Positions 10,701-23,516 are shown, numbered from the stretch's first letter. The stretch is DNA of 64,000 nt from Stercorarius parasiticus (GCA_013396915.1 VWZL01000904.1:575892-639891), one strand, 5' to 3'. Notes: generated by a model from the sequence alone, not told the origin. Translations and numbers: made by a program.

Positions 10701-13700
10701 AACAGTAGCAGAAAGTTGAGACATTACTTAAAAGCTTGTTACCGTCTTGAATACTGGTTCTCAGATACACAAGTATTTCACTTTTTTCCAGTTCAAGAAA
10801 AACACAACAAAATAACTGCACTTGCAAGTTGAAAATATTATTCCAGCAAGGGAATTGCTAAGTACCTTTAATTGCTGATAACAATTCACATAGGTTGGGC
10901 GGTTGAATGTCCTATCTCTACTCAATTACTATGGCTGCTGCTTTCAATTCCCAAGAGGAATTGAGCTTGTTTGTCTGAGCTGTGACCAAGCTTGGTAGGA
11001 AGTGTGTGGCCACTCAAGTATTGATTTAATGTACAGCTTAAGGAAATAATCATCTAAAGGCTTTGATGCAGGACCAAATTACCTTGAGAAACACATTACT
11101 AAGGACAAGTGCAGGTAGAACATTAGGATATTTACTTGGAAATGAAGCAGACCACTTTATAGAGGGGCCTGTTTGTTTTCATTGATGAGAAAGGAAATCT
11201 GACTTACAGGTGGTAAGATAGACTCAATTCCATACATTTCAGGGAAAGTATAAAATTCTGAAATCCAGTCTACAGCCATACAAGTGACATCCTACTGTCC
11301 TTTTGCATGCACTTCTAGCAGCAGCACATCCCTGCTGCTGCTGTGTTTTACATAGACATGTGTAGGACAAGGTGGAATAGGCCAAATGTGGAGCTGATGG
11401 GTAGTACTGTGTGTTTTGAAGAACTGCTTTCAGTTCTGCTTCTCATGTGATCTAGGTTTAGGAGCCCTACTATCCTGTTGAGTGAGACTTAATTCCAGGA
11501 TCTCTAGACAGAGTTACCAAAATACTCTCTCTCAAAAAAAAAAAAAGTAAATTGATTCCTCCCTCCTGCAAACAAGCTAGAGAATTTCAGGTGCCCCAAA
11601 CAGCAGTAGTCGGTTGTTTTAGAGGCCTTATTGTTCTAATTTTCTACCAACTGCATGGAGTCCCTAGGGCAAACTGATCAAATTCAAACTGAATTCTGCA
11701 ATAATGAGAGATGTTCTCAATGACATTTCCCAAGATAGCAAATTCTCTGAATGATTAGGTGACCTGGGATTTATGGGGCTATTTATACTATCAATGCTGT
11801 AGAAACTAGAGAGCCACTGTCCATGAGGATGACGCTTTTGAGTGAGAGCAGAATTTTCTTTTTACTTCCTCTACAGTTTTTCCCAAGTGTCTGTTTATGA
11901 ATGCAGCTCTTCTATTGTGCATTATTTCTCATGACATTGGGCATGTTTAATGGTTTAAAAACAAACTAAAAAAAGCGCTCTGCAAGGTGACGAAGACCAA
12001 GCCAGGCAATAAAAATGTAAGGTATGAACTCTGTGGAAAAGATAGCTGGTATTATTCATGGCATGTGGGGAGATAGGAAATGAGAAACTCACTTATGAAT
12101 TCTGATGGGGCTGATAACCATGACAACAGTGGGTAATACAAACTGGACTGCAGTATAACGTATAGTGAAATGGAGGTAGTTTTCTGGGGCTTTATTTCAA
12201 ATTTTGCCAGTGAACACTTTGAGTTGTGTCACTTGAAATACGCAATTCTGTGTTTTATGAAAATAACTGTTAAAACTTAATGTAATGTATAACAAATCTC
12301 AGCGCATAACTCTCCCAAAGTAATTTATCTTTTTTTTTACAACACTTCTGCTGCTCAGTTGAATATCTTCCAACTGTTGTTCAGTTTATTCTGTTTGATA
12401 CAAGGAGCTTAACTTGACTATTCATTTGCAACAATCCTTTCCTGTTAACTCCCTGCAGGTAAGTAAAGCATTGTCTCTGATCAGTTTTAAACTGTTGGCC
12501 ATAACTCCTTCCTGTGCTATTTCTGGGTTAAGGGTTATTGGAATAGCAGTAAATTGCTTTAAATCAACCAAAATGTGGAAAGATCAAGGAGAATTTAGCA
12601 GGAGTTCAGGAAATTAACTGTCTACCAGTGTTTTATGGACAGACTGCTTCACTTCCAAATGTAAACATGTAGAAAACTCTAAATGTTTCCATTTGTTCCA
12701 AAACATCAAGAGTATAAGGCTGAAAGTTGAGGACTGACTCATACAACTGTGTTGATTTTGTGTTTCTTAGCTTCCCTGAAAGTTCAGAAGACTATTAATG
12801 AAACTACATTGCAAGTTAGATTGCCATACATGTGTATTTAATTAATGTACATTTTCTATGAAACGAAGATCAAGGTAATGGCCAGTCACTGCTTTTGGTT
12901 GTGACATCTAACACACCACCCCAATTTAGTAATCTATAATTAGCTAAGTATTAGAAATCTTTCTTTCACAATAGCCACAAATTAAAAATAAAATGGAATT
13001 CTCTACCTGTGTGTGCTGACAAGAAAAGGTAATTGAGAAGCTGAGGTAAAATATGCATTTGACAAAGTTATGCATTACTGATAATACTATCAATAACTGT
13101 AAATTGGTATGGAATAGAACTACCAGTGTTTCAGATGTGCTTAAAAATAAATGAGCTTTTTTCTTTTTTGCACACAACAAAATTGTAAAATGGAAAATTA
13201 TCTCTTACAGATGGATCATGTAGCCTTTCTTGTAAGAATACAGAAATCACATTTTTAATTGGAGGAGTGATTCATTTCCAAGAGGCTGGGGTCTGTGTTT
13301 CAGTGGGAGGTGTGAAAAGAGCTTCTTGGGAGCCCCTAAACCTGCCAATGGGGAAGGGCTCCTCTTGATTACAGGGTAACGGATATCACCTAGACCTTGT
13401 GGGTTTGTGCCCTTTCAAAATAGTTCATATTTTATATATTGCTTCTAATGGTGTTGGGTAACCTTGCAAATATCTGGTTCTTTCTGGCAGTTTTACTAAG
13501 CATTAGCCTTCTGTTTCTTGCTGTAATTTGCCCTGTTTTGAGGTAAAACAGAATCAATTTTCTGTTCAGTAACTTTACTTCTCAGCTAAACCTCTTCTAA
13601 GTGAACTCTCCGAAATTAAAAGACACTGTCTCCTTCCAGAGTGATAAGACCTGATTGTTTCTAATTCATGCCAAGAAATAGGATGCAGAGAGGCTCTTGC

Positions 13701-13749
13701 TTATACTTATTGCTATGACAACTGTAGTCAGCTAACTTTGTTATTTGCC
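7781..13749. other. Non-coding stretch, no gene recognised
   Basis: About 6 kb without a nameable interspersed repeat. It contains short homopolymers (a G8-type run near 8728-8736, A runs near 10672 and 11535) and a CAG/CTG hairpin (listed separately). Open frames such as 8825-9103 (-), 9493-9732 (+) and 12944-13180 (-) are under 95 codons and have no recognisable motif. I see no splice-flanked coding segment. Confidence 0.55.
11317..11342. repeat. CAG/CTG perfect hairpin
   Basis: AGCAGCAGCA (11317-11326) and TGCTGCTGCT (11333-11342) are exact reverse complements with a 6-base loop (CATCCC). This is a 10-bp stem made of a short triplet run and its inverted copy. No function is implied. Confidence 0.85.
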
Positions 13750-13868
13750 CCTTAGGAGGATTGGAAGTGGAAAAGCATAAAGGGGTCACACCTGTGGGGA
13801 GGAGTGGACAGGACAGGTGACCCAAAACTGACCAACAAGGTATTCCATGCCATCTGCATCATGCTCAG

Positions 13869-13875
13869 TATAAAA
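13869..13875 (+). promoter_or_regulatory. LTR TATA box
   Basis: TATAAAA in ATGCTCAGTATAAAAGCTGA, in the same context as the TATAAA at 224-229 of the related LTR. It is a canonical U3 promoter motif. Confidence 0.6.
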
Positions 13876-14145
13876 GCTGAGGGATCAAAGGGTCAGCTCT
13901 TTCTTCAATGGCCAGTGTCCGAAGAGGACTCTGTTCGCCTGCCTTTGATGCCAATCCATGCATTCCTGACTCCAGATCTGGAATCCAGTTTCTGCCTGTT
14001 GCTGAGTCAAGTCTGGGACTTTCACAGTGCCTGACAGTGACACGATTGCCATCCTGGGAGCTTGATATGGTTTTGTATATATTGTATATATTTCATTATT
14101 TTCTTTTTATTATTAATATTTCATTAGTTTAGTTTCTTTTAAAGT

Positions 14146-14151
14146 AATAAG
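14146..14151 (+). terminator. Decayed LTR poly(A) signal (AATAAG)
   Basis: AAAGTAATAAGTCTCTTCC sits where related LTRs carry AATAAA before the TTTCTTCC-type block. The last base is changed to G. Confidence 0.4.
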
Positions 14152-14379
14152 TCTCTTCCTTTCTCTTCCTTTTCTCCCTGAAGGGAGATGCTCTCCCTTC
14201 CCTGAAGGGAGAGAGGTCAGAGAGCATCTGTCACTTGTTTCAGTGGCCAGTCGACCCAAACCGCAACATAATTAGACACAGTATTTACTTGTACAAACAA
14301 GAATTTCTATATGAAAAGTTTTTTTTTCTGTTACCAGTTTTAATTTAGTAGCCTTTCAGTTGCATTGTCTACTTGTAAT

Positions 14380-14560
14380 TTCATGAGGAAGGTGTTGAAT
14401 AGATGTTCCTGACCTACTATCTCTGTGCTGTTTGTTATACTGTGTATCTCTACCATGTTGCCCCTTTAGGGACTTTATTTTTCAGGGGGATCAACTCCTT
14501 CTAATATCCCTTCATTAGGATGCATTTCTACTGCTCTAATCTAAAATTTGCTTTGGTAAA
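14380..14560 (-). mobile_element. Possible ancient L3/CR1-like LINE relic
   Basis: Read as the antisense of an old amniote CR1/L3 3' region, the block order is plausible: TGTGTATCTCTACCATGTTG (compare TATAGACCTCTATCATATCC in those elements), CCCCTTTAGGGACT, TTTTTCAGGGGGATCAA, then CTTCTAATATCCCTTCATTAGG (compare TCTTTAATCTCTCCTCATATGG). The match is weak and interrupted. It supports the call only because a clearer relic of the same kind exists at 54095-54305. Confidence 0.35.
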
Positions 14561-17500
14561 ATTAAGAAGCTGTGGTCTCCATATTGTCAGTCCTCAAAGA
14601 GGATATTTTTTCCTTTTTCTGGTATTTGTAAGAAAGCTTTTGCAAGGACTTATTTTCTCCAGGGAAATTTTCTCTTCTGCCTTGTTCATAATTCACTGAC
14701 AAAACATGTTGCTCTTATGAGATGGTGTACCTTGCTGTAGGTGGATTCTCTTACTTCCAGATACGTTACTGCTGTTTCTCTCACCCTCTGGCAAGATAAA
14801 GATTTTTCCAAGACAGAAGAATGAGCTTTCCTGTATTTAGATACTAAATTACATGTGTGAAATTGTCCTTCTGCCCTCAAAGTCAGATCAGTCATACCTA
14901 AAAATAACAGCATGCCCTAACTTTATAACTGTTTTCCTTATTTCATGATTTCACTGCAGTAGGAGGGCAAAGGAAGCATAAACTTTTTTTCTGCTTCTTC
15001 AAACAGCTGTTGACAACTAGGAAAAGGGGCACTTGGATTGGTCCTAATGTAAAATTTTGGTGGCTCATCCGGAGCAACTATGTACTATGTTATTTCAACT
15101 GCTAGTACAGTTCTCTAGACAAACTATTTTTTGACAGTGTCTGTCTGAGCGGTGGGACTACTGGGTTGGCTGCAAAATTGCTTTTTCTTTCCTGCAGATG
15201 GGTTAGCATATATGAATCTTATTCAGTCACTGACTCACTCTAATTTAAGGCAGTGTAATAGTGGATGTTTGTTAGGCATCTCAAATTCTCATGACTTAGT
15301 TGACTTCTGTTACTTCTTTGTGGTGGACAGTAGCTACTCTGCCACACATAACTTAGTGGGGGTTGGTTGGGGGGGAATAATGCTTTACTGGAGGAGAAAA
15401 GCTTTGAGAAGTGTGAGGTTTCTTTTTGACTTTTGTGTAAATTCACTGTTCAGGACAAAACTTATTTATGTTTGTAGGATCAGGCATGGATAGAGTTAGG
15501 AAAAGGGACTTCCCTGTGTGTTTCCACATGTTTTGGGAAACCTTAAGCTAATCATGTGGGTAATCTTTGCCTGATCATGGATTGGACCTACTATTCTCTC
15601 TTCTCAAATTTTTGAGAAGGTATGCATGTCATCAGGTAGTTTTATTTTCACAAAGCCAAAGTCTGGGATCAAGAAGAACATTAGGCTATTCAAAATTTCT
15701 GCCTGGAAGAGGTATTCTGAGACAGCAACATGTGTGTAAGTAAAGGAACTGCAGACACTGCAGTCCTCAGGAGTTAGCAGAGCAAGAGGCAGTGCGGTAC
15801 GAGAAGGCAGAGGCTCTGCAAGATGTGTCTACCATGCAGGCACAGCAGTGCTCACTGCATGCCTGCTTGTATTCCTATTAGCTACCTAGCTCAGGATCCT
15901 CTAGCCTATAGTTACAGCCATAGCTGTAGAGGGAGGCAGACATACCATAGGTCTCTTGTCACCCTTCCTTTCTGTTGGTGCTACACTTGTGTGAGTGTAT
16001 GGAAAATCAATCTGGAAGCAGCTGTTTGGGGTCACATTAGCAATACTGTAATTACAAGCCCAAGAAGAAGAGTATTGTGCAAACAGAAATTGTTGGTGGC
16101 ATCTGAGTAGCAGTCGCGTTCTTTGCACCAGTTCATACATGGGCCTGTGTGTTAATATGTTTAGTCAGTAGTTTTGCTATCCTGGGCCTATCCTGAATGA
16201 TAAAGGTGAGCAGCTCAGCTCGGGAGGAGAGAGGTAGGCATAATGGAAACCTATCATGGTATGTGAGATTGCAAGGCAGTAGAAGTTATCATTTGCCCTA
16301 TAATCATGACAAGTTGCTAAGAAATGAGATGTCATAGTGCAGAGATCTAGCTTGAAACAATGTGAAATGTGAATTTCATGCTGTAGAGAATGAAACTATA
16401 GGTCTGTCACTTCAATATAGTTCCACAAAAGAGAGCAGAGGAGAAGTCGGGGACGCAGCTCAACCCCCAGCTGTAATGAGCTTCTCTAATGGTTGTGAAA
16501 TATTTCTTCTGTCTTCCTATTCCCTCACAGGGAGTGATACTGACAGTGCTGGTTCCTCTTTTTCCAGCATGCCATATTTTGAAACCAGAGAAATATTTTT
16601 AGAAACCACTTCTCTTGCATTTTTTGTGAATGTAGCCTATCCCTTTTGGAACCTGTAACTGTGTTTATATGCACTGGAGTCCTTTGTTATTTAAAGAGTT
16701 GTGGAAAATAACCTTAAAAGGGGTGGGGGTGGAAGTGGAAAGCAAGTGGACTGTCTTAAATCTTTTATTCTGTTTTATTACTGTCTTTGTTTTGTTTCCT
16801 GCAGAAGATAGCCTCTGAAATCTGAAAAAGCTAAAGCTGTTGGGACAGAACTCATTCTACTGCTACCAGGGTTGCTTTTTACAATAAGGCTTCCATGAAT
16901 ATACAAATTCAGAATAACTGTCCATATGAAACACAAACAAGGCAAGATGTGTAAAGACTGTGTACATAAGTACAAACCGCTCAACTTGTTTAGAGCCAGT
17001 CCACAGCCTGAGTCAGTGGTTAGTCTGAAGAAAATTTCTGAAGAATGCAGTTATGTACTCCTTCCATACAGAGTCAAGCTGGAAGCAGAGGAAATCACGA
17101 GGTTATGTTCATTGTGCCTACGATAATTCTCCTCTACCCACTTAAATGTTCACATTCTCACTTAATATGGAGTTACGGTTACCAAAATTGTCCTAGAACT
17201 CACCAAATGAATGATAGTGAGATTTAAAATACAGAATGTCTATGCACTTACTGGCTGTCTGTGTAGAATGTACCAATCTCGTGAAACAGGTTTTTTTGTT
17301 TTCTCAGATAGGTTGGTGATGAGCTGTGTATTTGAGTGTCAGGGGATTTGGGTGGTGTGCCAATTGCTGAGCAGTCAAATATGTGCAGTTCAAAGCAGCT
17401 CTTTACATTGCACAAGGGGAAACATATTGACACAATCTGAGAAATCTGGTTGGATGTTCTCTGACATACTTGGTTTCAGTCTCTGAAACTGAATTTTATT

Positions 17501-19407
17501 TTTTCTCCTTGGGTAGTAATTGCATCTCAAGTGTTTTAGAAATTACAGTCCTTTTGGACCAAACAGTTGCTGCAAATTCAGCAATGGGGGAAAGGCTGAA
17601 CTAACTATTGGCAAATGCAAATTGAGTTAAAATCTCCAATGTGGCTAACTGGAGACATGAGAGCTGGAGATGAACATATTAATAAAAATTTGCCTTAAGA
17701 AGAATTAAGAAATTTAATTCAAAGAATTGATGACGTATAGACAGAACTTTCACTTGAAGTTGAGTGTTTCTTACAACACTTCAGCTAAATCAAAATGCAA
17801 AGGAAGAACACTTCATCTGATGTAGGAAGAGAATTGCATAAAGGTTTTAGAAAAAACATCACAAAGTCCTGGCATTAACTTGGTCATTTACAACCACTGA
17901 AGTGCTGAATGAGAACTATGAGGAACTTGCACCTTTTTTCCACAGAAACGTCGAAAGTTATCAGGTATGCTCTGTAACTTAAGAGAAACTTTTTAAGGCT
18001 GACGACCACCAGAAAGCCTTTCCTTGGCTTAAGGTTTCGTTTGAAAAAGAAAATTAGGATACAGGTCTTACACACTGCACACTTGGTGATGTAACTAATT
18101 TTAAAGTGGAAGATACTCTAAACAGAAACTGTTGTGGTTGAAAAGGAGGAACAAAAAAGAAAGGCAACTGCAACAACGATTCCTACGATGAATGCTTATT
18201 GCAACTGTTTTTCAAAGGTTTTTCACTACGCTTCTAGAATCTTTATTTGGAATGGACTGCAGGATTTCACGCTAATCGTCTTTGTTCTTTGCCTGTTTGG
18301 GGGGAGTATGTGTGTGTATCAGGAACATACATATGCACAGCTACTTCTAAAAGGTTAAGGAATTGCCTTGATATATTATTGTTTTGAATCCATTTCTTCA
18401 ATCATCTCACTAGAAGTGCTAACAGTGATTGGTAGAAAACTCCTACTCTGTTGTAAATCTCAAAAAAAGGTTTTTAAAAGCTTGATACATGCTGTCCAAA
18501 AGTGCTTCCTCCATTTTCTGTCACATTACTGACATTAAGAAAAAATGACATACATGTTAGAAACTTGTTTACAACTAAATGTATCAGTTAAATTGAAGCT
18601 TGAAAAGATCTTCCTATTCCTGCTGTCCTGGTAGAAATATTAGGAATGCATTGGAAGGAAACTTGGCTTCAAAGCAGAAATTGAATAAATGATGGAAACA
18701 TTGTGGGCAAACACCTTTTTCTCCTGCAAATTCTACACATTATGTAGACATAAGTTCATTTCCCTTCTGCAGTTTGGCTTTTCTAACCTACAGCAACATT
18801 CTGCACATGCATTTGCTGTGGCTTGATGTCTGTCAAGCACAAGGGGTGCTCAGAGGAAAATGCTGGCTAGATTACTGCAGGGTAAAAGCCAGAAAGCACT
18901 TGGTGTAAAGGGTCTCTGACTGGACTTGTGTGTGTGAAATAAAAGATTTGGTGCTTATCATAAAGTTCTGTACCAATTTGAACTAAAAGGAGTTAAATGA
19001 ATATTTAGGCATGGCTAACTTGTCTAAATTGACTGTTGAACATAATTTCCATAATGGAGAAGGAATTCAAGAAAAGATAGAGTTAAAGTTTAAGTGGCTC
19101 CTCCAAGTATATTAGGCATACATATGCATTCTACAAAAAGTTAAATGATGGGTGCTTTGAGCCATTTACATGAAGTAAAAACGTAGCTTGTAGCCCTCAA
19201 TGATGCTTTCTATCACATTATTTAGAAATTAGATGTCTATTACAATTCAAACTTGCTATTCTTTGTTATTTTCTGCACTGGGAAGATATTAACAAAATCT
19301 TAGTTGTTCTATTTATATAGCAGATGGAAGCTAATAACTGGTTCAGGTGGGTCATAGAAGGATTATCGTTCAAGAAAACTGGTGCTAAGGATAAGCATAT
19401 ATATTGG
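14561..19407. other. Non-coding stretch, no gene recognised
   Basis: No exon or nameable repeat. A proline-tRNA primer-binding-site-like motif occurs at 15058-15072 (see findings) without supporting LTR or gag sequence. The 113-codon frame at 15152-15493 is overlapped by an opposite-strand frame and contains no recognisable domain. Confidence 0.5.
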
Positions 19408-20106
19408 TGTGGTGGGTTGACTGTGTTTGGCTGGCAGATGCTCAGCCAGCTGCTCTCCCTCCCCTTCCCTCAGCAAGACAGGGAGAGAAAGAAAGATGTA
19501 AAAGGCTATGCATGGAGATGAAGACAGAGTTCACTTAGCAATTACTGTCACAGGTAAAACAGCCATCCCTCTTCTTCCCAGGCTCAACTTCATTCCTTCA
19601 TTTGCAACTCCTCTACCCACCCAAGCAGCGCAGGGCAATGGGGAATGGGGGGCTTGTGGTCAGTCCGTAACAGCTCCTCTCTGCTGCTCCTTCCGCCTCG
19701 TACTTTTCTCTGCTTCAGTGTGGGTCCTTTCCACAGGCCACATCCACCTGCTCCAGTGTGGGCTCTCCATGGGCAGCAGCTTCCTTCAGGACACATCCAC
19801 CCGCTCCAGTGTGGAGCCCTCCATGGGTGCAGGGAGACCTGGTCTTGTCCCTCTTCCTTCACTGACCTGGGTGTCTGCAGGACTGTCTCTCACTCCTTTC
19901 TGTTTCTTCCTCCTCTCAGTTAGGCATTTTTGCCCTTACTCAAACCTCTTTTCCCTGAGGCGCCACCACCATCTTGTCTGCGGGGCTCAGCCGTGCCCTG
20001 GGGTGGGTTGGTCAGAACCGGCTGGGTCCGGCTGTGTCCGGCCCGGGGCAGCCCCGGCCGCTCCTCACAGAAGCTGCCCCACAGCCCACCACGGACACCC
20101 GGTGCA
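19408..20106 (-). mobile_element. Endogenous retrovirus LTR (about 0.7 kb), GC-rich, with internal tandem units
   Basis: It starts TGTGGTGGGTTGACTGTG (19408) and ends ACACCCGGTGCA (20106), the inverted TG/CA termini of an LTR. Internal blocks match a family I recognise from neoavian genomes: GACAGGGAGAGAAAGAAAG, CAATTACTGTCACAGGTAAA, CCCAGGCTCAACTTCATTCC, a run of CTCCAGTGTGGG units alternating with CCATGGG and GGACACATCCACC (19720-19840), CACTGACCTGGGTGTCTGC, GAGGCGCCACCACC, and a GC-rich tail. In that family the TATA-bearing sense strand is the reverse of this one, so I assign the minus strand, with moderate confidence. The internal AT-rich segment and many of the tandem units found in longer members are missing. 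It is the most GC-rich part of the window, and its long open frames are by-products of composition. Confidence 0.75.
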
Positions 20107-22278
20107 GTAAGGGGTTTGTCAGCTGTCTCAAAAGTTACTGTTAAATTACTTGGAGAAAAAAAACCCAAAATAAGCGACTGGCTATGGTATGTTAAAACGC
20201 TGTTTGATAAATCGTATATGGTAGACTTCTTGCTGGGGCTTTTCAGGGCACCTTGCTGGGCAGAGCAGGCAACTCGGAATTAAGGGATTGTGAAATCTGA
20301 GTATTGAGCTGTCACTACATATGTGGATTTAAAGCTCAGTGCGTTTAGTGTTCCTCATCTAGCTTTTTCAACTTTTATGAAAAAAAACTTGCCTAATGTG
20401 ACTCAATACATAACAATTTTAGAGAGGCCTTAAACAAATGTGAAATATTTGTGACTGTATGCTCGATCTCATGTAGATGTAAACATCTCCAAACTCTTAC
20501 CCAGCCCTTTCCACATAGACTACAGTTATCCGAGCATCTCTTTGTAGTGAAATGTATGTAGGACTTCAAACACCAAGAGAACTCACCCACCCACCCTCCG
20601 CCCCTAATTTAAAACCCTGTTAAATTCTGTGTTCTTATCTTCACCCAAAATAGGATTTGGACTTTGTAGCCTGTCTGGAGGGTTATTAAATTTGGCCTCT
20701 TGTTGATTTAAAATGACATTAATTCAGGATCAGATTTTCTGTGGAAAAAGGCCTGTCAGCTTCTACTTGTGAGCACGTGTTTCAGCTGGAGCAGCTCTGC
20801 TGAGCAGTGTGTCTTTTGCAGAGGCAGCTGAGGAAAGTCCTAGATTTTGATCCGAATGCCAAGATTTTATGCTTTTTGTGTTAGTCATATTTGGGAATAA
20901 AACTTGGAATATTCTTTCTCGAGCAGAGCCAGAAAGTTGTACGCACTTCACGTGCACTTTCTTTCATTCAGTCTCATCAGTGAAACTATAAATTGTTAGT
21001 GCTCGCTGGAGTAAGCCCTTGGTAGGGGAGGGGAGACCTGCTCTTCTCCCTAGTCTCTCAATGCCAGTCAGGCTAGAAATGTGCGGAGGTTTCAGCAGTT
21101 TGGGCAACACACAGCTATAAACTGTAGGAACCTACAGAAATAACTTTTTCAAAAACTGTTAAGGGCTTTTGTAGATTTCATCTGTGTGTTTAGAAACCTG
21201 TTTAAATGCATAGTGTACAGTTACAATGACATCTGAGACACTTTAAAATATATACTTTAATGCTAAATGGCTGATCAAAAATAGAATGAATTTTTGAAAC
21301 AACCTGTATAGGACAAGCCCGATGAGCTTCCATTCAAACCTAAGGACTTTAGCCAAAGCTTTGGTTTAAGATAGTGAGTGTTTGAGCCAGTTTCCTTGAT
21401 GGACTATAAGGACAATTTATTTTTATCCTAAGGTGGGTGACTGGATGCAGGTGGGGAATTGTGCACCCCACATTCCTCACATGCATTCAGTGCCTGAATT
21501 CTTATGCAGAGCTCTTTCTGATTTGATGGTGAAGAAACTGAGCTAACATAGAAAAAAGGAAGATGCTTTTTTTCTTTTTAAAGTAAAATATAGATTTGTG
21601 GTAGGTACTGTAAAATTCAGGGTCCTCCAAAGAAGGCCATTTAACAGCAACTATTTAAATTTCTGTCTGAATTAGCTGTCCAGCAATCTGGATAAGTGGA
21701 GTCCCTTCCACTTCTTTAAAATATTAATGTGTGAGTTGGTGCATGTTTTAAGTATTCTAGAGTACTTTGTATACTTTGGAAAATATCTCAAACATGGTTA
21801 CTATTTATTGTTCCTCATATAATTATTTGAAATTATAGAAGAAGCAGAAACTTATGGTGGAAAAAACACCCTTTTTTTTTTTCTCAAAGCTGATTCTCTC
21901 TATGCTTTCAGGAATCTAGACTATTGGTTCTCAGTGGTTAATTGTTGAGCTGCTTATATATGTACTGTGTTACAGTCAATACTACTTAAGATTGTGGGTT
22001 TATTGTTACGTGGTAGTACATTCCTGAAGTAGACTGTTTTAATGGAAGAGCAGAAATTATTGGAGAAACACTTTCCTCCAGTTGCCTGAGTGCGTATATA
22101 TTACATTCTCATTATTTGCATAATCATCTCCTTGCTTTGCTGATGTGTAAATCTGGAGCAGATGTTACGGTATGCTTATATAGATACAGACTAATGAAAC
22201 CTAATTCTGTCTAGGCCCTTTGGACACTAATTCCTTTATGTATTCATGTCTACAGCTGATAGGAAAAGCTTGAAAAAG

Positions 22279-22326
22279 CTTTTTATACATTGGATATTTA
22301 TATTACACTTTTTATATATTGGATAT
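22279..22326. repeat. Short direct repeat, period 29
   Basis: CTTTTTATACATTGGATAT (22279-22297) is repeated as CTTTTTATATATTGGATAT (22308-22326), with 18 of 19 bases identical. It looks like a small local duplication in an AT-rich context. Confidence 0.8.
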
Positions 22327-23516
22327 GAAAAATTAAACCGTATTAAGTTTCTCTTTCTAGATGAAACTTCTAATATGAATCTCAGACATGTCTTAATGAA
22401 GGCACACATTTTGTCAATGTCAGATGAAGTTATTGACAGCATTTGTTTAAAATAAAAATTAAAACATTTAAGAAAACCTCAAACCCAACTCATTGATGTG
22501 TTAGTCTGCTCTTTAAACTTAAAGGCAGGTAGTGTGTTGTAGCCTGGGGCCATGTGAAGATTTCTGCTCTGCAGCTCGTAAGAACGAGGAGGTTGCTGAG
22601 CAGCAGTAATTGTTAGACATTGAGGGCCGTCTGTGAAATGCCTTGGGCTAATTAGTTGTGACTTCAGCTGAAAGATGAGACCTTCAGGAGACTAACCCTG
22701 TAGGTTGCATTGAAATAGTGTTGTTCTCCTTTAAGTAAAGACTCGAGACTGGAAAATATTTCAGTAACTGTTGGTTTTAAATGGAGTGAGTAAAACGTGC
22801 ACACCCCAGAGAAGGGAAGAACCTAGGCAATGCTAGGAACGTAGTACAGTAACTCTACTGTACTAGTGACTCTGCAATAGTGGCCTTGTTTTTAGCAGGA
22901 TTTATTGACCTCAGCTAAGTGTTAGCCTTGTAGGACCTGTAATGACTCTAAAACCAAGCAAACCTTGTTGCAGTGCTCACGTTCTGCATCATTGCAGCAA
23001 GTGTACAGGGCCAGCAGGGACCTGGCACAGTGTCCCAGTGAATGCACCTTCCCAGAATCCACAGAACTGAGGGATGCAGCACAACGCTGTATTGAAACTT
23101 GTGTGCCCTGGAGCTTGCAAGCTTGGCTGTGCTCGACTAGAACAAGAGAACTGGAGGATTCTGCAGCGTGTAGTCGGCTATGATCACAATTCAAGGATTA
23201 TGGTCTTAATATACTTGAGCTGGTTTTGCATAAAAATAGCTCAGCTTTATAGCCAAAGTGGGTAGTAGCTTTTTCAGATCTGTGCTGGTGCTGGAAGTGA
23301 TACAGCTGTTCAACCAGGCCTGTCATCATTCTTGTCTCTGTCTCCCTTGCCATTATTTCTTTGTAACAGGAAAACTTATCATGGATGCTTGAAAGCTGAC
23401 TGTGTTTTTGAAGAAACTTTCTAGCTCTCATCCAAAACTTAAGAAGAAAAAGTTGAAATCATAAATGTCTCATCTTGCTATTTAGTTCTGCGCAACAGAT
23501 CCTAAATAGTTCGGCC

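Larger units (their letters stand above)
13750..14268 (+). mobile_element. Endogenous retrovirus LTR, probably solo
   Basis: The right end (CCAGTCGACCCAAACCGCAACA, ending 14268) is a recognisable avian LTR terminus. Landmarks in order: GGACAGGTGACCCAAAACTG, ACCAACAAGGTATTCCATG, a TATA box at 13869-13875, a T-rich segment with TTGTATATATTGTATATATT, a decayed poly(A) signal (AATAAG at 14146-14151), CTTTCTCTTCC, and a duplicated CCCTGAAGGGAGA motif. The 13800-13880 part aligns well with 165-230 of the LTR at the window start (shared GGACAG-TGACCC, TATTCCATG and ATCATGCTCAG blocks), so the two belong to one superfamily. The left boundary is unclear and 13750 is a guess. No retroviral coding sequence adjoins either side. 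Confidence 0.8.

Noticed and set aside
15152..15493. 113-codon frame after the primer-binding-site-like motif, considered as a gag remnant
   Set aside because: No capsid or zinc-knuckle pattern, and an opposite-strand frame overlaps it. No support.
19508..20110. 200-codon open frame on the + strand, the longest in the window
   Set aside because: It lies almost exactly inside the GC-rich LTR (19408-20106). Overlapping frames exist on both strands, and the composition (P, S, L, H, W rich) follows the CTCCAGTGTGGG units. It is not a gene.
22114..22121. Isolated exact octamer ATTTGCAT
   Set aside because: A single 8-bp match is expected by chance in 64 kb of AT-rich DNA. Only the cluster at 39127-39175 was kept.
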